Positions 1-6,312 are shown, numbered from the stretch's first letter. The stretch: DNA of 7,462 nt from Alkalimonas sp. (GCA_007117525.1 SKGJ01000238.1:1-7462), one strand, 5' to 3'. A program made the numbers and translations. Notes: generated by a model not told the origin, from the letters alone.

Positions 1-308
1 GCAAACACATCCATTAACCGGACTTCGGCTGCCGTCACATCCGAGTTGGCAGCCACCAGGTGGTAACCACCGCTGGTTTCTTTCACCGCCACCTGATCCA
101 GTGGGGTTTCATCGATCAACAGTTCATAGGCACTGGCCGGAACTTCGTATTTATCGACGCCACTGCCCATGGTGGCATTGCCCTGAGGATCCAGATCGAT
201 CAGCAACACCTTGCGTTTGGTAGCGGCCATGGACGCAGCCAGATTCACCGCTGTGGTGGTTTTGCCAACACCCCCTTTCTGGTTAGCAATTGCGATGACT
301 TTTCCCAC
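1..308 (-). CDS. parA: Chromosome partitioning ATPase ParA/Soj (N-terminal part, cut by window edge)
   Basis: ParA/Soj is a Walker-type ATPase that, with ParB bound to parS, segregates newly replicated origins. About 102 residues are visible. They begin with the family's typical start GKVIAIANQKGGVGKTT: the deviant Walker A motif KGGVGKTT is at residues 11–18, and LLIDLDPQGNAT at 35–46 holds the Walker A' aspartate (D40). The HLVAANSDVTAAEV stretch near 83–96 is also typical of chromosomal Soj proteins. The start is a GTG at 308, chosen because the conserved N terminus begins there and AAGGGG (314–319 on the minus strand) lies five bases upstream; no in-frame ATG gives a better fit. It follows the rsmG stop by 19 bases, so it is probably co-transcribed with mnmG and rsmG. 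parB would be expected next, beyond the left edge. The missing C terminus prevents checking the rest of the fold. Confidence 0.95.
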   Translation of the reverse strand, partial: MGKVIAIANQKGGVGKTTTAVNLAASMAATKRKVLLIDLDPQGNATMGSGVDKYEVPASAYELLIDETPLDQVAVKETSGGYHLVAANSDVTAAEVRLMDVF

Positions 309-327
309 ACCAACCCCTTGTTCCGTG

Positions 328-966
328 CTATGCAGCTGTTGTTTTTACCAGTTCCACCAGGTAGCGCGCGCAAGCTTGCTCTGGCAGTTCGAGTGCGTGT
401 ACAGCCGTTACTCTAACAAAATCCGCTAAAGCTGCAATTTCTTCTTCCACAGCCGCGCCCTTCATGGCGAGAAAACGGCCCTCTGCTGCTGGCAAATGCT
501 GGCACCAGTCGACCATATCCTGCAAGTTGGCAAAAGCGCGACTCAGCACCGCATGATAGCCCTCGGCTGGTTGATGCGCTTCAACCCGGCTTTGCAGCGG
601 CGTAATGTTGTTCAATCCAAGCTGACGTTTTACCTCGTTGAGAAAACGGATCCGCTTGCCCAGACTGTCCAGCAAAACAAAGTCTTTCTCCGGGTACAGG
701 ATCGCCAAAGGCACACCCGGTAAACCGGGGCCTGTGCCCACATCAATGATACGCTGGCACTGCGGTGGCGCCAGGTAAGGTGCAACCACCAGACTGTCCA
801 GAATGTGCCGGCCCACCATCTGCAGCGGATCCCGCACCGATGTCAGGTTGTAGGCCTGATTCCATTTCGCCAGCAGCTCCACAAAGTGCACCAGCTGCTG
901 ACGTTGCGCATCGCTGACACTCAGCTGCGTTTGCGCCAGCAAACGATCCAGTTCGGCACGCAACAT
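328..966 (-). CDS. rsmG: 16S rRNA (guanine(527)-N7)-methyltransferase RsmG (GidB)
   Basis: RsmG uses S-adenosylmethionine to make m7G527 in the 530 loop of 16S rRNA in the small subunit; its loss in other bacteria gives low-level streptomycin resistance. The 212-residue product is close to the E. coli length (207). Visible family marks are WNQAYNLT at 35–42, HILDS at 54–58, the SAM-binding glycine loop [10 protein letters not shown] at 75–84, the acidic residue D100 after the next strand, SRAF at 142–145 and MKG at 168–170. The ATG overlaps the mnmG stop by one base (TGATG), the usual sign of translational coupling, which supports this start. It is therefore expressed from the mnmG promoter, and parA follows after 19 bases. 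Nothing looks truncated or degraded. Confidence 0.97.
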   Translation of the reverse strand: MLRAELDRLLAQTQLSVSDAQRQQLVHFVELLAKWNQAYNLTSVRDPLQMVGRHILDSLVVAPYLAPPQCQRIIDVGTGPGLPGVPLAILYPEKDFVLLDSLGKRIRFLNEVKRQLGLNNITPLQSRVEAHQPAEGYHAVLSRAFANLQDMVDWCQHLPAAEGRFLAMKGAAVEEEIAALADFVRVTAVHALELPEQACARYLVELVKTTAA

Positions 967-2855
967 CAGGCACTTTTCCTTAGCAAGCCCTGTTTTTTTA
1001 GGTACACCAGCAACAGGGAGATGGCAGCCGGTGTAATGCCGGAAATACGCGCAGCCTGGCCGACTGTTTCAGGTTGGGTCTGATTCAGTTTGCTGATGAC
1101 TTCGTTGGACAAGCCTTTGACCAGGCTGTAGTCGAACTGAGCCGGTAACCGGGTTTGTTCATGGCGCTTTTGTTTGTCGATCTCGTCCTGCTGCCGGTCA
1201 ATGTAGCCCTGGTACTTGATCTGAATTTCAACCTGTTCCGCCGCCAGCGGATCCAAAGCTTCTGGCGCCAGCCCTTCAATCGCCATCAGCGCGCGGTAAC
1301 TGACCTCCGGTCGGCGGATCAACTCTTCCAAACTGGCTTCACGGCTCAGTGGCGTTTTCAGCAGCGCATTGACCTTGTCCAGCGACGGGTGCTGTGGATG
1401 GATCCACTGCTGCTGCAGACGTTGGCGTTCGCGCTCAATTTGTTCCATCTTGGCGTTAAAACTGGCCCAGCGCTCATCATCCACCAGACCCAGCTCACGG
1501 CCTTTGGCGGTTAAACGGGCATCGGCATTGTCTTCGCGCAGCATCAGACGGTACTCCGCCCGGCTGGTGAACATCCGGTAGGGTTCTTTGGTCCCCAGAG
1601 TACTGAGATCGTCCACCAGTACGCCCAAATAGGCTTGCTCGCGACCTGGCGCCCAGCTGTCTTTGCCCTGCACCTGCAAGGCCGCATTCAAACCGGCCAG
1701 CAACCCCTGAGCACCGGCTTCTTCGTAGCCAGTGGTGCCGTTGATTTGGCCGGCAAAAAACAGCCCCTGAATAAATTTGGTTTCCAGCGACTTTTTCAGA
1801 TCGCGTGGATCAAAGAAATCGTACTCAATGGCATAGCCAGGCCGGGTAATGTGCGCCTGTTCAAACCCCTTGATCGAACGAACCAATGCCAGCTGGACAT
1901 CAAAGGGCAAACTGGTGGAAATGCCATTCGGGTAGACTTCATGCGTGGTCAGGCCTTCAGGCTCGACAAAGATCTGGTGCTGATCCTTGTCGGCAAAACG
2001 CATGATCTTATCTTCAATCGACGGGCAATAACGTGGTCCAATGCCTTCAATCACACCGGAGTACATTGGCGAGCGATCCAAACCACCGCGGATCAGATCG
2101 TGGGTGTTGCCGTTGGTGTAGGTGATGTAACAAGGAATTTGCTGTGGGTGCTGTTCGGCAGAGCCCAGGTACGAAAAAACAGGCAACGGCGTATCGCCAG
2201 GCTGCGGCTGCATCACAGAAAAGTCCAGACTGCGGGCATCCAGTCGTGGCGGCGTACCGGTTTTGAGCCGATCAACCCGGAAGGGCATTTCACGCAGACG
2301 GTGCGCCAAAGCAATGGAGGGTGGATCGCCCGCCCGGCCACCGCTGTAATTTTGCAGACCAATGTGGATCTGACCACCCAAAAAGGTCCCTGTGGTCAGC
2401 ACCACAGCTTTGGCAACAAAGCGCAGACCCATCTGGGTTAGCACCCCGGTCACCCGATCCTGTTCGACAATTAAATCGTCGCAGGCTTGCTGGAAGATAA
2501 ACAGATTGGGCTGATTTTCCAATTTCTGCCGAATGGCGGCTTTGTACAACTGGCGATCCGCCTGAGCACGGGTAGCCCGAACTGCCGGCCCTTTGGATGC
2601 ATTCAGGGTGCGGAACTGGATCCCGGCCAGATCGGCAGCCTGCGCCATTACGCCACCCAAAGCATCGATCTCTTTCACCAGATGCCCTTTGCCGATCCCA
2701 CCGATCGCCGGGTTGCAAGACATTTGACCCAGGGTATCCATGTTGTGGGTTAACAATAAGGTTTGCATACCCATCCTTGCCGCAGCCAGTGCAGCTTCGG
2801 TCCCGGCGTGTCCACCGCCGATCACGATGACATCAAAGGAAGTCTGGTAATGCAT
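966..2855 (-). CDS. mnmG: tRNA uridine-5-carboxymethylaminomethyl(34) synthesis enzyme MnmG (GidA)
   Basis: MnmG is an FAD enzyme that works with MnmE (not in this window) to add carboxymethylaminomethyl or aminomethyl groups at C5 of the wobble uridine of certain tRNAs. The product is 629 residues, the same as in E. coli. The Rossmann loop [12 protein letters not shown] is at 11–22, [12 protein letters not shown] with C47 at 47–58, and YCPSIEDK with C277 at 276–283; both cysteines are the conserved pair known in the family. A second FAD-contact stretch, [19 protein letters not shown], lies at 366–384. The C-terminal MnmE/tRNA-binding helical part ends with [10 protein letters not shown] (581–590) and [18 protein letters not shown] (604–621). 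The ATG at 2855 is preceded by GAGG seven bases upstream. The gene reads away from the origin and heads the mnmG–rsmG–parA operon. In E. coli, gidA transcription beside oriC influences initiation, and the same geometry exists here. Confidence 0.98.
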   Translation of the reverse strand: MHYQTSFDVIVIGGGHAGTEAALAAARMGMQTLLLTHNMDTLGQMSCNPAIGGIGKGHLVKEIDALGGVMAQAADLAGIQFRTLNASKGPAVRATRAQADRQLYKAAIRQKLENQPNLFIFQQACDDLIVEQDRVTGVLTQMGLRFVAKAVVLTTGTFLGGQIHIGLQNYSGGRAGDPPSIALAHRLREMPFRVDRLKTGTPPRLDARSLDFSVMQPQPGDTPLPVFSYLGSAEQHPQQIPCYITYTNGNTHDLIRGGLDRSPMYSGVIEGIGPRYCPSIEDKIMRFADKDQHQIFVEPEGLTTHEVYPNGISTSLPFDVQLALVRSIKGFEQAHITRPGYAIEYDFFDPRDLKKSLETKFIQGLFFAGQINGTTGYEEAGAQGLLAGLNAALQVQGKDSWAPGREQAYLGVLVDDLSTLGTKEPYRMFTSRAEYRLMLREDNADARLTAKGRELGLVDDERWASFNAKMEQIERERQRLQQQWIHPQHPSLDKVNALLKTPLSREASLEELIRRPEVSYRALMAIEGLAPEALDPLAAEQVEIQIKYQGYIDRQQDEIDKQKRHEQTRLPAQFDYSLVKGLSNEVISKLNQTQPETVGQAARISGITPAAISLLLVYLKKQGLLRKSA

Positions 2856-2901
2856 AGTTGTGCCTCAGTTAAGATGGTTCGACCCGGCAAAAAGGGCACG
2901 T

Positions 2902-2931
2902 ATTGTACCTTGTTTCAGCGGGTGGCACCAA
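2902..2931 (-). promoter_or_regulatory. Candidate sigma70 promoter of the mnmG operon
   Basis: On the minus strand TTGGTG (2931–2926) is followed after 18 bases by TACAAT (2907–2902), about 46 bases before the mnmG start. The -10 box matches the consensus at five of six positions and the -35 box mainly at TTG. It lies at the expected place for the gidA promoter, between the 13-mer region and the gene. Identified by eye; the start site is not mapped. Confidence 0.5.
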
Positions 2932-2966
2932 GCTCAAAATGCAGCTGGATCTTCAGGATCAATTAA

Positions 2967-3004
2967 GATCTATAAATAGGATCTTTTTAAAGATCTTTTA
3001 TTAT
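2967..3004 (+). repeat. DNA unwinding element: three tandem AT-rich 13-mers
   Basis: Three GATC-headed AT-rich 13-mers start at 2967 (GATCTATAAATAG), 2980 (GATCTTTTTAAAG) and 2992 (GATCTTTTATTAT), at periods of 13 and 12 bases. They correspond to the L, M and R 13-mers of E. coli oriC (consensus GATCTNTTNTTTT), where DnaA-ATP opens the duplex and DnaB helicase is loaded. They lie on the mnmG side, as in E. coli, and end 25 bases before the R1-like DnaA box. Confidence 0.88.
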
Positions 3005-3029
3005 GATTACTATTAAGGCGAAGGATCTG

Positions 3030-3038
3030 CTTGGATAA
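3030..3038 (-). promoter_or_regulatory. DnaA box, R1-like
   Basis: The plus strand reads CTTGGATAA (minus TTATCCAAG), which differs from TTATCCACA at the last three bases by two changes. It has the same orientation and position next to the unwinding element as E. coli R1. Because it deviates from the consensus, affinity may be lower than that of E. coli R1. Confidence 0.7.
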
Positions 3039-3117
3039 CCAATTTTTCGTATTTAAATACATTGGGTTAGGAAGGATCGGATCCTGTGATCAAGACCCGA
3101 TCCTGGCGGATCGAACC

Positions 3118-3126
3118 TTTGGATAA
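3118..3126 (-). promoter_or_regulatory. DnaA box, R2-like
   Basis: The plus strand reads TTTGGATAA (minus TTATCCAAA), identical to the E. coli R2 box and in the same orientation. It faces the consensus box at 3136 across only nine bases. Confidence 0.8.
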
Positions 3127-3135
3127 CCATGCTGT

Positions 3136-3144
3136 TTATCCACA
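3136..3144 (+). promoter_or_regulatory. DnaA box, R4-like (perfect consensus)
   Basis: TTATCCACA is a perfect high-affinity DnaA box. It is in plus orientation, inverted relative to the R1- and R2-like boxes, exactly as R4 is in E. coli. It is the strongest single DnaA site in the window. Confidence 0.9.
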
Positions 3145-3185
3145 GGCGATGGGCGATTGATTTCAGTGCATAGGATAAAAACAGC

Positions 3186-3217
3186 TTATACCTTGGTTTA
3201 TACCGTATTTATGCACA
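3186..3217 (+). promoter_or_regulatory. Distal DnaA box with two half-box repeats, phased at about one helical turn
   Basis: TTATGCACA at 3209–3217 fits the relaxed DnaA consensus TT(A/T)TNCACA. Just upstream, TTATACC occurs at 3186–3192 and 3198–3204. Each shares the first six consensus bases (TTATNC) but not the last three. Start positions are 12 and 11 bases apart, so all three face nearly the same side of the helix. The full box is a fair DnaA site; the two half-boxes may be weak sites for DnaA-ATP or simple chance in AT-rich DNA. Confidence 0.5.
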
Positions 3218-3291
3218 AAAAATATTTTTAACCCTAAAAGATGTGAGTAACTTCTTGGTAAGGCGTGATCAACTGGGATCCAGGGATCGGT

Positions 3292-3729
3292 TTAACGGCT
3301 GTGTTGCAGGTAGGCCGGTAGCCAGGCGATGGCTTGATCTTCTGGTAAATCAGGCTGTTGCACATCAATTTCCAGTGCCGGTAACAGCAGTTTGGCACCA
3401 CATTGCTGCAATAAGCTGCTTAAAGTGCGGCCGGCCTGACAAAAAGTATCGTAGCTGGAGTCACCTAAAGTGATCACGGCAAAGGAAACTGTGGTAAGAT
3501 CAGGTTGATCTTGTGCTAATCGATCCGCGAAGGGTTGAATATTATCAGGCAGATCCCCTGCGCCATAAGTGGACGTGATCACCAGCCAGCTGTCGCTGGC
3601 TGCGATGTGATCCAATTCAGGAGCTAAATGAAGTTTTGCTTCAACGCCTCCTAAAGCCATGGTTTCCGCAACCTGTTCTGCCACATATTCCGCTGCACCC
3701 ATCTGGCTGCCGACAAGGATTTGGATCAT
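3292..3729 (-). CDS. mioC: MioC, short-chain flavodoxin-like FMN protein
   Basis: MioC is a small cytosolic FMN-binding flavodoxin, known in E. coli as an electron carrier that supports biotin synthase activity in vitro. The product has 145 residues (E. coli 147) and is one flavodoxin domain. The phosphate-binding loop GSQMGAAEY is at 7–15, an FMN-contact loop STYGAGDLPDN at 53–63, and a third loop LGDSSYDTFC at 88–97. The ATG at 3729 follows AGGA with a seven-base spacer on the minus strand. The gene reads toward oriC and no terminator is evident after its stop, so transcripts may enter the origin, as from E. coli mioC. It contains nine GATC sites, a local excess continuing that of the origin. 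A generic flavodoxin is the only alternative; the position beside oriC settles the name. Confidence 0.93.
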   Translation of the reverse strand: MIQILVGSQMGAAEYVAEQVAETMALGGVEAKLHLAPELDHIAASDSWLVITSTYGAGDLPDNIQPFADRLAQDQPDLTTVSFAVITLGDSSYDTFCQAGRTLSSLLQQCGAKLLLPALEIDVQQPDLPEDQAIAWLPAYLQHSR

Positions 3730-3759
3730 CGATCTGTCCTAAGGTTTGTTGGATGTTTG

Positions 3760-3788
3760 ACTATACTATACCCGTCGTCTTTCAAAAT
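3760..3788 (-). promoter_or_regulatory. Weak candidate mioC promoter at the ERIC-like element border
   Basis: On the minus strand TATAGT occurs twice in overlapping register (3770–3765 and 3765–3760), about 31 to 41 bases before the mioC start. The nearest -35-like sequences, TTTTGA (3787–3782, spacing 16) or TTGAAA (3785–3780, spacing 14), lie inside the end of the palindromic repeat. The spacing or match is poor in each case, so this is tentative. Confidence 0.3.
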
Positions 3789-3894
3789 GCACGGGTGTTG
3801 GCTGCGATCGTTCACCCCAATCACTTAGTATTGCTAAGCTCATGGGGATGAACGGTCTTGCCGCCTACGCGCATTTAGAAATCCATTGGGTATG
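3767..3894. repeat. ERIC/IRU-type intergenic palindromic repeat (128 bp)
   Basis: The element starts TATACCC (3767–3773) and ends GGGTATG (3888–3894); the outer arms match imperfectly. It is 128 bp, against about 127 bp for classical ERIC. Its core is recognisably the ERIC core: TTCACCCCAATCACTTAG (3811–3828) opposite CTAAGCTCATGGGGATGAAC (3834–3853). These pair through GTTCA/TGAAC, CCCCA/TGGGG and CTTAG/CTAAG. The flanking stretches GTTGGCTGC (3797–3805) and CTTGCCGCCT (3857–3866) also match what I recall of the ERIC consensus. ERIC elements are non-coding mobile palindromes of Enterobacterales and some relatives such as Vibrio; transcribed copies fold into long hairpins that can affect mRNA stability. 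Here it fills the divergent mioC–deaD spacer. Identification is from memory of the consensus, without alignment. Confidence 0.85.
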
Positions 3895-4011
3895 CCATTG
3901 GATGATGATTTGGCGGTGCACTGGGCATTGCCGGATTTTTGGTGTTTTTACTGCCAGGCAGGCAAGGTAAAGACCAGAATAGCACAACCATGCTGCCTGC
4001 CTGTGTATTGA
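3892..4011 (+). CDS. Possible 39-residue leader ORF upstream of deaD (doubtful)
   Basis: An ATG at 3892, inside the last bases of the palindromic repeat, opens 39 codons ending in TGA at 4009–4011. The product would be acidic at the start (MPLDDDLAVHW) and contain FWCFYC and PCC, giving four cysteines. No convincing ribosome binding site precedes it, only a G-triplet directly before the ATG. Its stop overlaps the GAGG used by deaD, and the inverted repeat at 3955–4003 lies inside it. Those relations would suit a regulatory leader, but I recognise no family. Another reading of the same DNA (from 3909, plus strand) gives a hydrophobic run GGALGIAGFLVFLL resembling a membrane-protein tail without any start. 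Both readings may be chance. Confidence 0.15.
   Translation: MPLDDDLAVHWALPDFWCFYCQAGKVKTRIAQPCCLPVY
3955..4003 (+). promoter_or_regulatory. Perfect 10-bp inverted repeat in the deaD leader
   Basis: CAGGCAGGCA (3955–3964) is exactly complementary to TGCCTGCCTG (3994–4003) across a 29-base loop, ending 21 bases before the deaD ATG and seven before its GAGG. In RNA it would make a stable hairpin in the deaD 5' leader; in DNA it could be a binding site. It lacks a following U-run, so it is not an ordinary terminator. Cold-shock helicase mRNAs such as E. coli deaD are known to have long structured leaders. Confidence 0.5.
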
Positions 4012-4024
4012 GGTTTTATTATTT

Positions 4025-5776
4025 ATGTCTGAAGTGACATCTTTTGCTGAATTGGATCTGCCCGAAGCATTACTGAAAGCTGTGGCAGAGTTGGGTTACG
4101 AAACGCCGTCTCCTATTCAGGCTGAATCCATCCCCAAATTACTGGCTGGCAGTGACTTGTTGGGACAAGCCCAAACCGGTACCGGCAAAACAGCTGCTTT
4201 TGCCTTGCCATTGCTGGCCCGGCTCGAAGCTGGCCAACGTGAGCCGCAAATTTTGGTGCTGGCACCTACCCGGGAGCTGGCGATTCAGGTTGCCGAGGCT
4301 TTCCAGGCCTATGCCAAATACCTGCCGCAGTTTCATGTGTTGCCAATTTATGGTGGCCAAAGCTACAGCAACCAGTTGCGCTCCTTAAAGCGGGGCTGTC
4401 AGGTGGTGGTTGGTACCCCAGGTCGGGTGATGGATCATCTGGAGCGTAAAACTCTGGTGCTGGATAACTTAAAAGCCATCGTGTTGGACGAAGCCGACGA
4501 AATGCTGCGGATGGGCTTTATCGATGATGTGCAAACCATCATGGATCAGACCCCGGCTGGCCGCCAGGTCGCGATGTTCTCAGCAACCATGCCTACCCAG
4601 ATCCGTGCCATTGCCCAGAAACACCTGACCAATGCGCACGAAATTAAAATTGCCGCCAAAACCAGCACGGTTGAGCGCATTACCCAGCGCTTTGTGTTGC
4701 TGGACAACAGCCAGAAGCTGGATGCGTTGACTCGGGTGCTGGAAGGGGAAGACTACGATGCCAGCATCGTCTTTGTGCGTACCAAAAGTGCCACCGAAGA
4801 GATTGCCGTTAAACTGGGCGCCCGTGGCTATGCCGTGGCTTGCCTGAATGGCGACATGAATCAGGCCCACCGTGAACAGACCATCCGCCGTTTAAAAGAC
4901 AATCAATTGGATGTGATTGTCGCCACCGATGTCGCCGCCCGTGGTCTGGATGTTGAGCGCATCAGTCTGGTGGTGAACTACGACATCCCGTACGACAGTG
5001 AGGCCTATGTGCACCGCATTGGTCGTACCGGGCGTGCTGGCCGGGAAGGCAAGGCGATTTTGTTTGTCTCGCCTCGTGAACGTCGATTGCTGCGCAGCAT
5101 TGAACAGGCCACCCGTCAGCCAATCGAAAAGATGACACTGCCGACCGGAGCGGTGATTGAGCAGCGCCGGATTGAAAACTTCCGCGCTGAGCTGGCTCAG
5201 TCGATTGAAACCCAGGATCTGAGCTTTTTCCAGGAGTTGATTGCGTCCTGGCAGGAAACGCTGGATTGCGACAGCAACGAACTGGCCGCAGCCCTGCTTT
5301 ATCTGGCACAAAAAGAACAGCCGCTGAATGTGGCTGGCCAGTTCCCGGAGCTGCGCGAACCCATGAGCAAGCGGGATCGTGAGCGTGGTGACCGGCCAGT
5401 GCGGGAGCGTGGCGATCGCCCAGAACGCGGGCCTCGTCAGCGTCGTGAAATGAAAGGCGATTACACCACCTACCGCATTGAAGTGGGCAAAGAGCATGGG
5501 GTGCGTGCTGGCGATATCGTTGGTGCTATTGCCAATGAAGCCAACATCGACAGTCAGTTTATTGGCAACATCAAGTTGTTTGATCAATTCAGTACCGTTG
5601 AGCTGCCGGCCAGCATGCCGCAGGAAATTTTCCAGCATCTGAAGAAGGTGTATGTGCGCAAGCAAAAGCTGAATATCTCGGTCGATCAGGGGGCTGGCGA
5701 ACGTCGAAGTGTACCAGGGCCTCGTCCGGGCGCAGGCCCACGCCCAGGAGCTGCGTCCAAACGCCGCTCGCAATAA
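4025..5776 (+). CDS. deaD: ATP-dependent DEAD-box RNA helicase DeaD/CsdA
   Basis: DeaD/CsdA unwinds short RNA duplexes using ATP and acts in 50S ribosome assembly, mRNA decay and translation at low temperature. The product has 583 residues (E. coli 629). Motifs run in order: Q-motif with Q32, motif I AQTGTGKT 49–56, Ia PTRELA 81–86, Ib TPGR 131–134, II DEAD 155–158, III SAT 186–188, IV SIVFVRT 247–253, V DVAARGLDV 302–310, and VI HRIGRTGR 330–337. A helical dimerisation-like region (about 380–445) leads to a charged linker rich in RERGDRP (about 449–476). A DbpA-type RNA-binding domain follows at about 479–552, which separates DeaD from the shorter RhlE/RhlB/SrmB helicases. The tail has two GPRPGA copies (565–576) and a basic end. 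GAGG (4010–4013) lies 11 bases before the ATG, a rather long spacing. It is divergent from mioC across the palindromic repeat and ends in its own terminator. The short RG-rich tail may modestly alter RNA binding. Confidence 0.95.
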   Translation: MSEVTSFAELDLPEALLKAVAELGYETPSPIQAESIPKLLAGSDLLGQAQTGTGKTAAFALPLLARLEAGQREPQILVLAPTRELAIQVAEAFQAYAKYLPQFHVLPIYGGQSYSNQLRSLKRGCQVVVGTPGRVMDHLERKTLVLDNLKAIVLDEADEMLRMGFIDDVQTIMDQTPAGRQVAMFSATMPTQIRAIAQKHLTNAHEIKIAAKTSTVERITQRFVLLDNSQKLDALTRVLEGEDYDASIVFVRTKSATEEIAVKLGARGYAVACLNGDMNQAHREQTIRRLKDNQLDVIVATDVAARGLDVERISLVVNYDIPYDSEAYVHRIGRTGRAGREGKAILFVSPRERRLLRSIEQATRQPIEKMTLPTGAVIEQRRIENFRAELAQSIETQDLSFFQELIASWQETLDCDSNELAAALLYLAQKEQPLNVAGQFPELREPMSKRDRERGDRPVRERGDRPERGPRQRREMKGDYTTYRIEVGKEHGVRAGDIVGAIANEANIDSQFIGNIKLFDQFSTVELPASMPQEIFQHLKKVYVRKQKLNISVDQGAGERRSVPGPRPGAGPRPGAASKRRSQ

Positions 5777-5800
5777 ACCCGGCTCGGATGCTTGATAAAG

Positions 5801-5825
5801 ACCTGCCCTAAGCGGCAGGTTTTTT
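5801..5825 (+). terminator. Rho-independent terminator of deaD
   Basis: ACCTGCC (5801–5807) pairs with GGCAGGT (5814–5820) over the six-base loop CTAAGC, followed directly by a T-run to 5825. It starts 25 bases after the deaD stop. The minus strand lacks a following T-run beyond the A-rich arm, so it acts mainly on deaD. Confidence 0.9.
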
Positions 5826-5883
5826 ATTGAAAAGTAGCGTCCGATCCCATAGATCCAATGCAAGATAACGATTGGAGCTCGCT

Positions 5884-6312
5884 ATGATCCTTGCCTGTCC
5901 GCATTGCCAACGTTTAAACCGCCTGCCACCAGAGCGTCTTGCAGAACAGCCCAGCTGTGGCCACTGCAAACAACCGCTTTTTATTGGCCAGGTGTTGGAG
6001 CTGACAACCGCTAACTTTGCCCAGCATGCTGAAAAGTCGGCGCTGCCATTGCTGGTGGACTTTTGGGCCCCCTGGTGTGGCCCTTGCCTGCAATTTGCCC
6101 CGATCTTTGCCGGTTTAGCGGCTGAGCTTGAACCCAGGGTTCGGCTGGCAAAAATCAATACCGAGCAAGAGCAGGGACTGGCTGGCCGTTTTGCCATTCG
6201 TTCCATCCCAACGCTGATGCTGTTTCAGGATGGCAAGTTAAAGGCGCAGCAAAGCGGTGCTCTGCCCAAGGCACAGCTCAAGCAATGGTTGCAACAGCAC
6301 TTACCCACTTAA
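5884..6312 (+). CDS. trxC: Thioredoxin 2 (zinc-ribbon thioredoxin TrxC)
   Basis: TrxC is a cytosolic disulfide reductase kept reduced by thioredoxin reductase; in E. coli it is induced by OxyR under peroxide stress. The product has 142 residues (E. coli 139). An N-terminal zinc ribbon has C5-x2-C8 and C25-x2-C28, and the thioredoxin fold carries the active site WCGPC at 64–68 inside DFWAPWCGPC and the cis-proline P109 in RSIPT. The ATG at 5884 is preferred because GGAG (5874–5877) lies six bases upstream and the zinc-ribbon start matches the family; a TTG at 5872 would add four residues and overlap that site. It lies 107 bases after deaD with a terminator between, so it needs its own promoter. 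TTGAAA (5827–5832) with a poor -10 (TAGATC, 5850–5855) is the only candidate seen; no OxyR site is evident by eye. Its last 12 bases overlap the convergent SNF2 gene. Confidence 0.95.
   Translation: MILACPHCQRLNRLPPERLAEQPSCGHCKQPLFIGQVLELTTANFAQHAEKSALPLLVDFWAPWCGPCLQFAPIFAGLAAELEPRVRLAKINTEQEQGLAGRFAIRSIPTLMLFQDGKLKAQQSGALPKAQLKQWLQQHLPT

Larger units (their letters stand above)
2948..3288. other. oriC: Chromosomal replication origin oriC (E. coli-type, Dam-rich)
   Basis: This gene-free stretch between mnmG and mioC carries the parts of an enterobacterial-type oriC in the same order. From the mnmG side these are an AT-rich unwinding element with three 13-mers (2967–3004), a DnaA box in the R1 position and orientation (3030–3038), then R2-like (3118–3126) and R4-like (3136–3144) boxes. 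A further box lies at 3209–3217, inside a second AT-rich stretch toward mioC. I count 14 GATC sites from 2948 to 3288, 11 of them between 2948 and 3112, against about 1.3 expected by chance in the whole span. Such density implies control by Dam methylation and SeqA sequestration, as known in E. coli. A weak IHF-like match (about 3039–3051, two mismatches) falls just after the R1-like box and I do not call it. The exact outer limits of the functional origin cannot be set from sequence. Confidence 0.93.

Noticed and set aside
1635..2441. A 268-codon open frame on the plus strand
   Set aside because: It lies entirely antisense to the well-conserved mnmG and resembles no family; a codon-bias shadow.
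2911..2926. Possible parS site near oriC (TGTTTCA half)
   Set aside because: Only the left half of TGTTTCACGTGAAACA is present; the right half does not match. A similar half at about 1062 in mnmG fails too.
3130..3174. A 14-codon ORF inside oriC starting at 3129
   Set aside because: No ribosome binding site, and the sequence is accounted for by DnaA boxes.
3171..3180. GGATAA at 3173–3178 as a further DnaA box
   Set aside because: The minus strand reads TTATCCTAT, lacking the ACA end; in AT-rich DNA such six-base matches are expected by chance.
4892..5863. A 323-codon open frame on the minus strand
   Set aside because: It is antisense to deaD and crosses its terminator; the sense frame has all helicase motifs, so this is a shadow.
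5872..5883. TTG at 5872 as the trxC start
   Set aside because: It would sit within the GGAG ribosome site and add four residues before the conserved zinc-ribbon start; the ATG at 5884 fits better.
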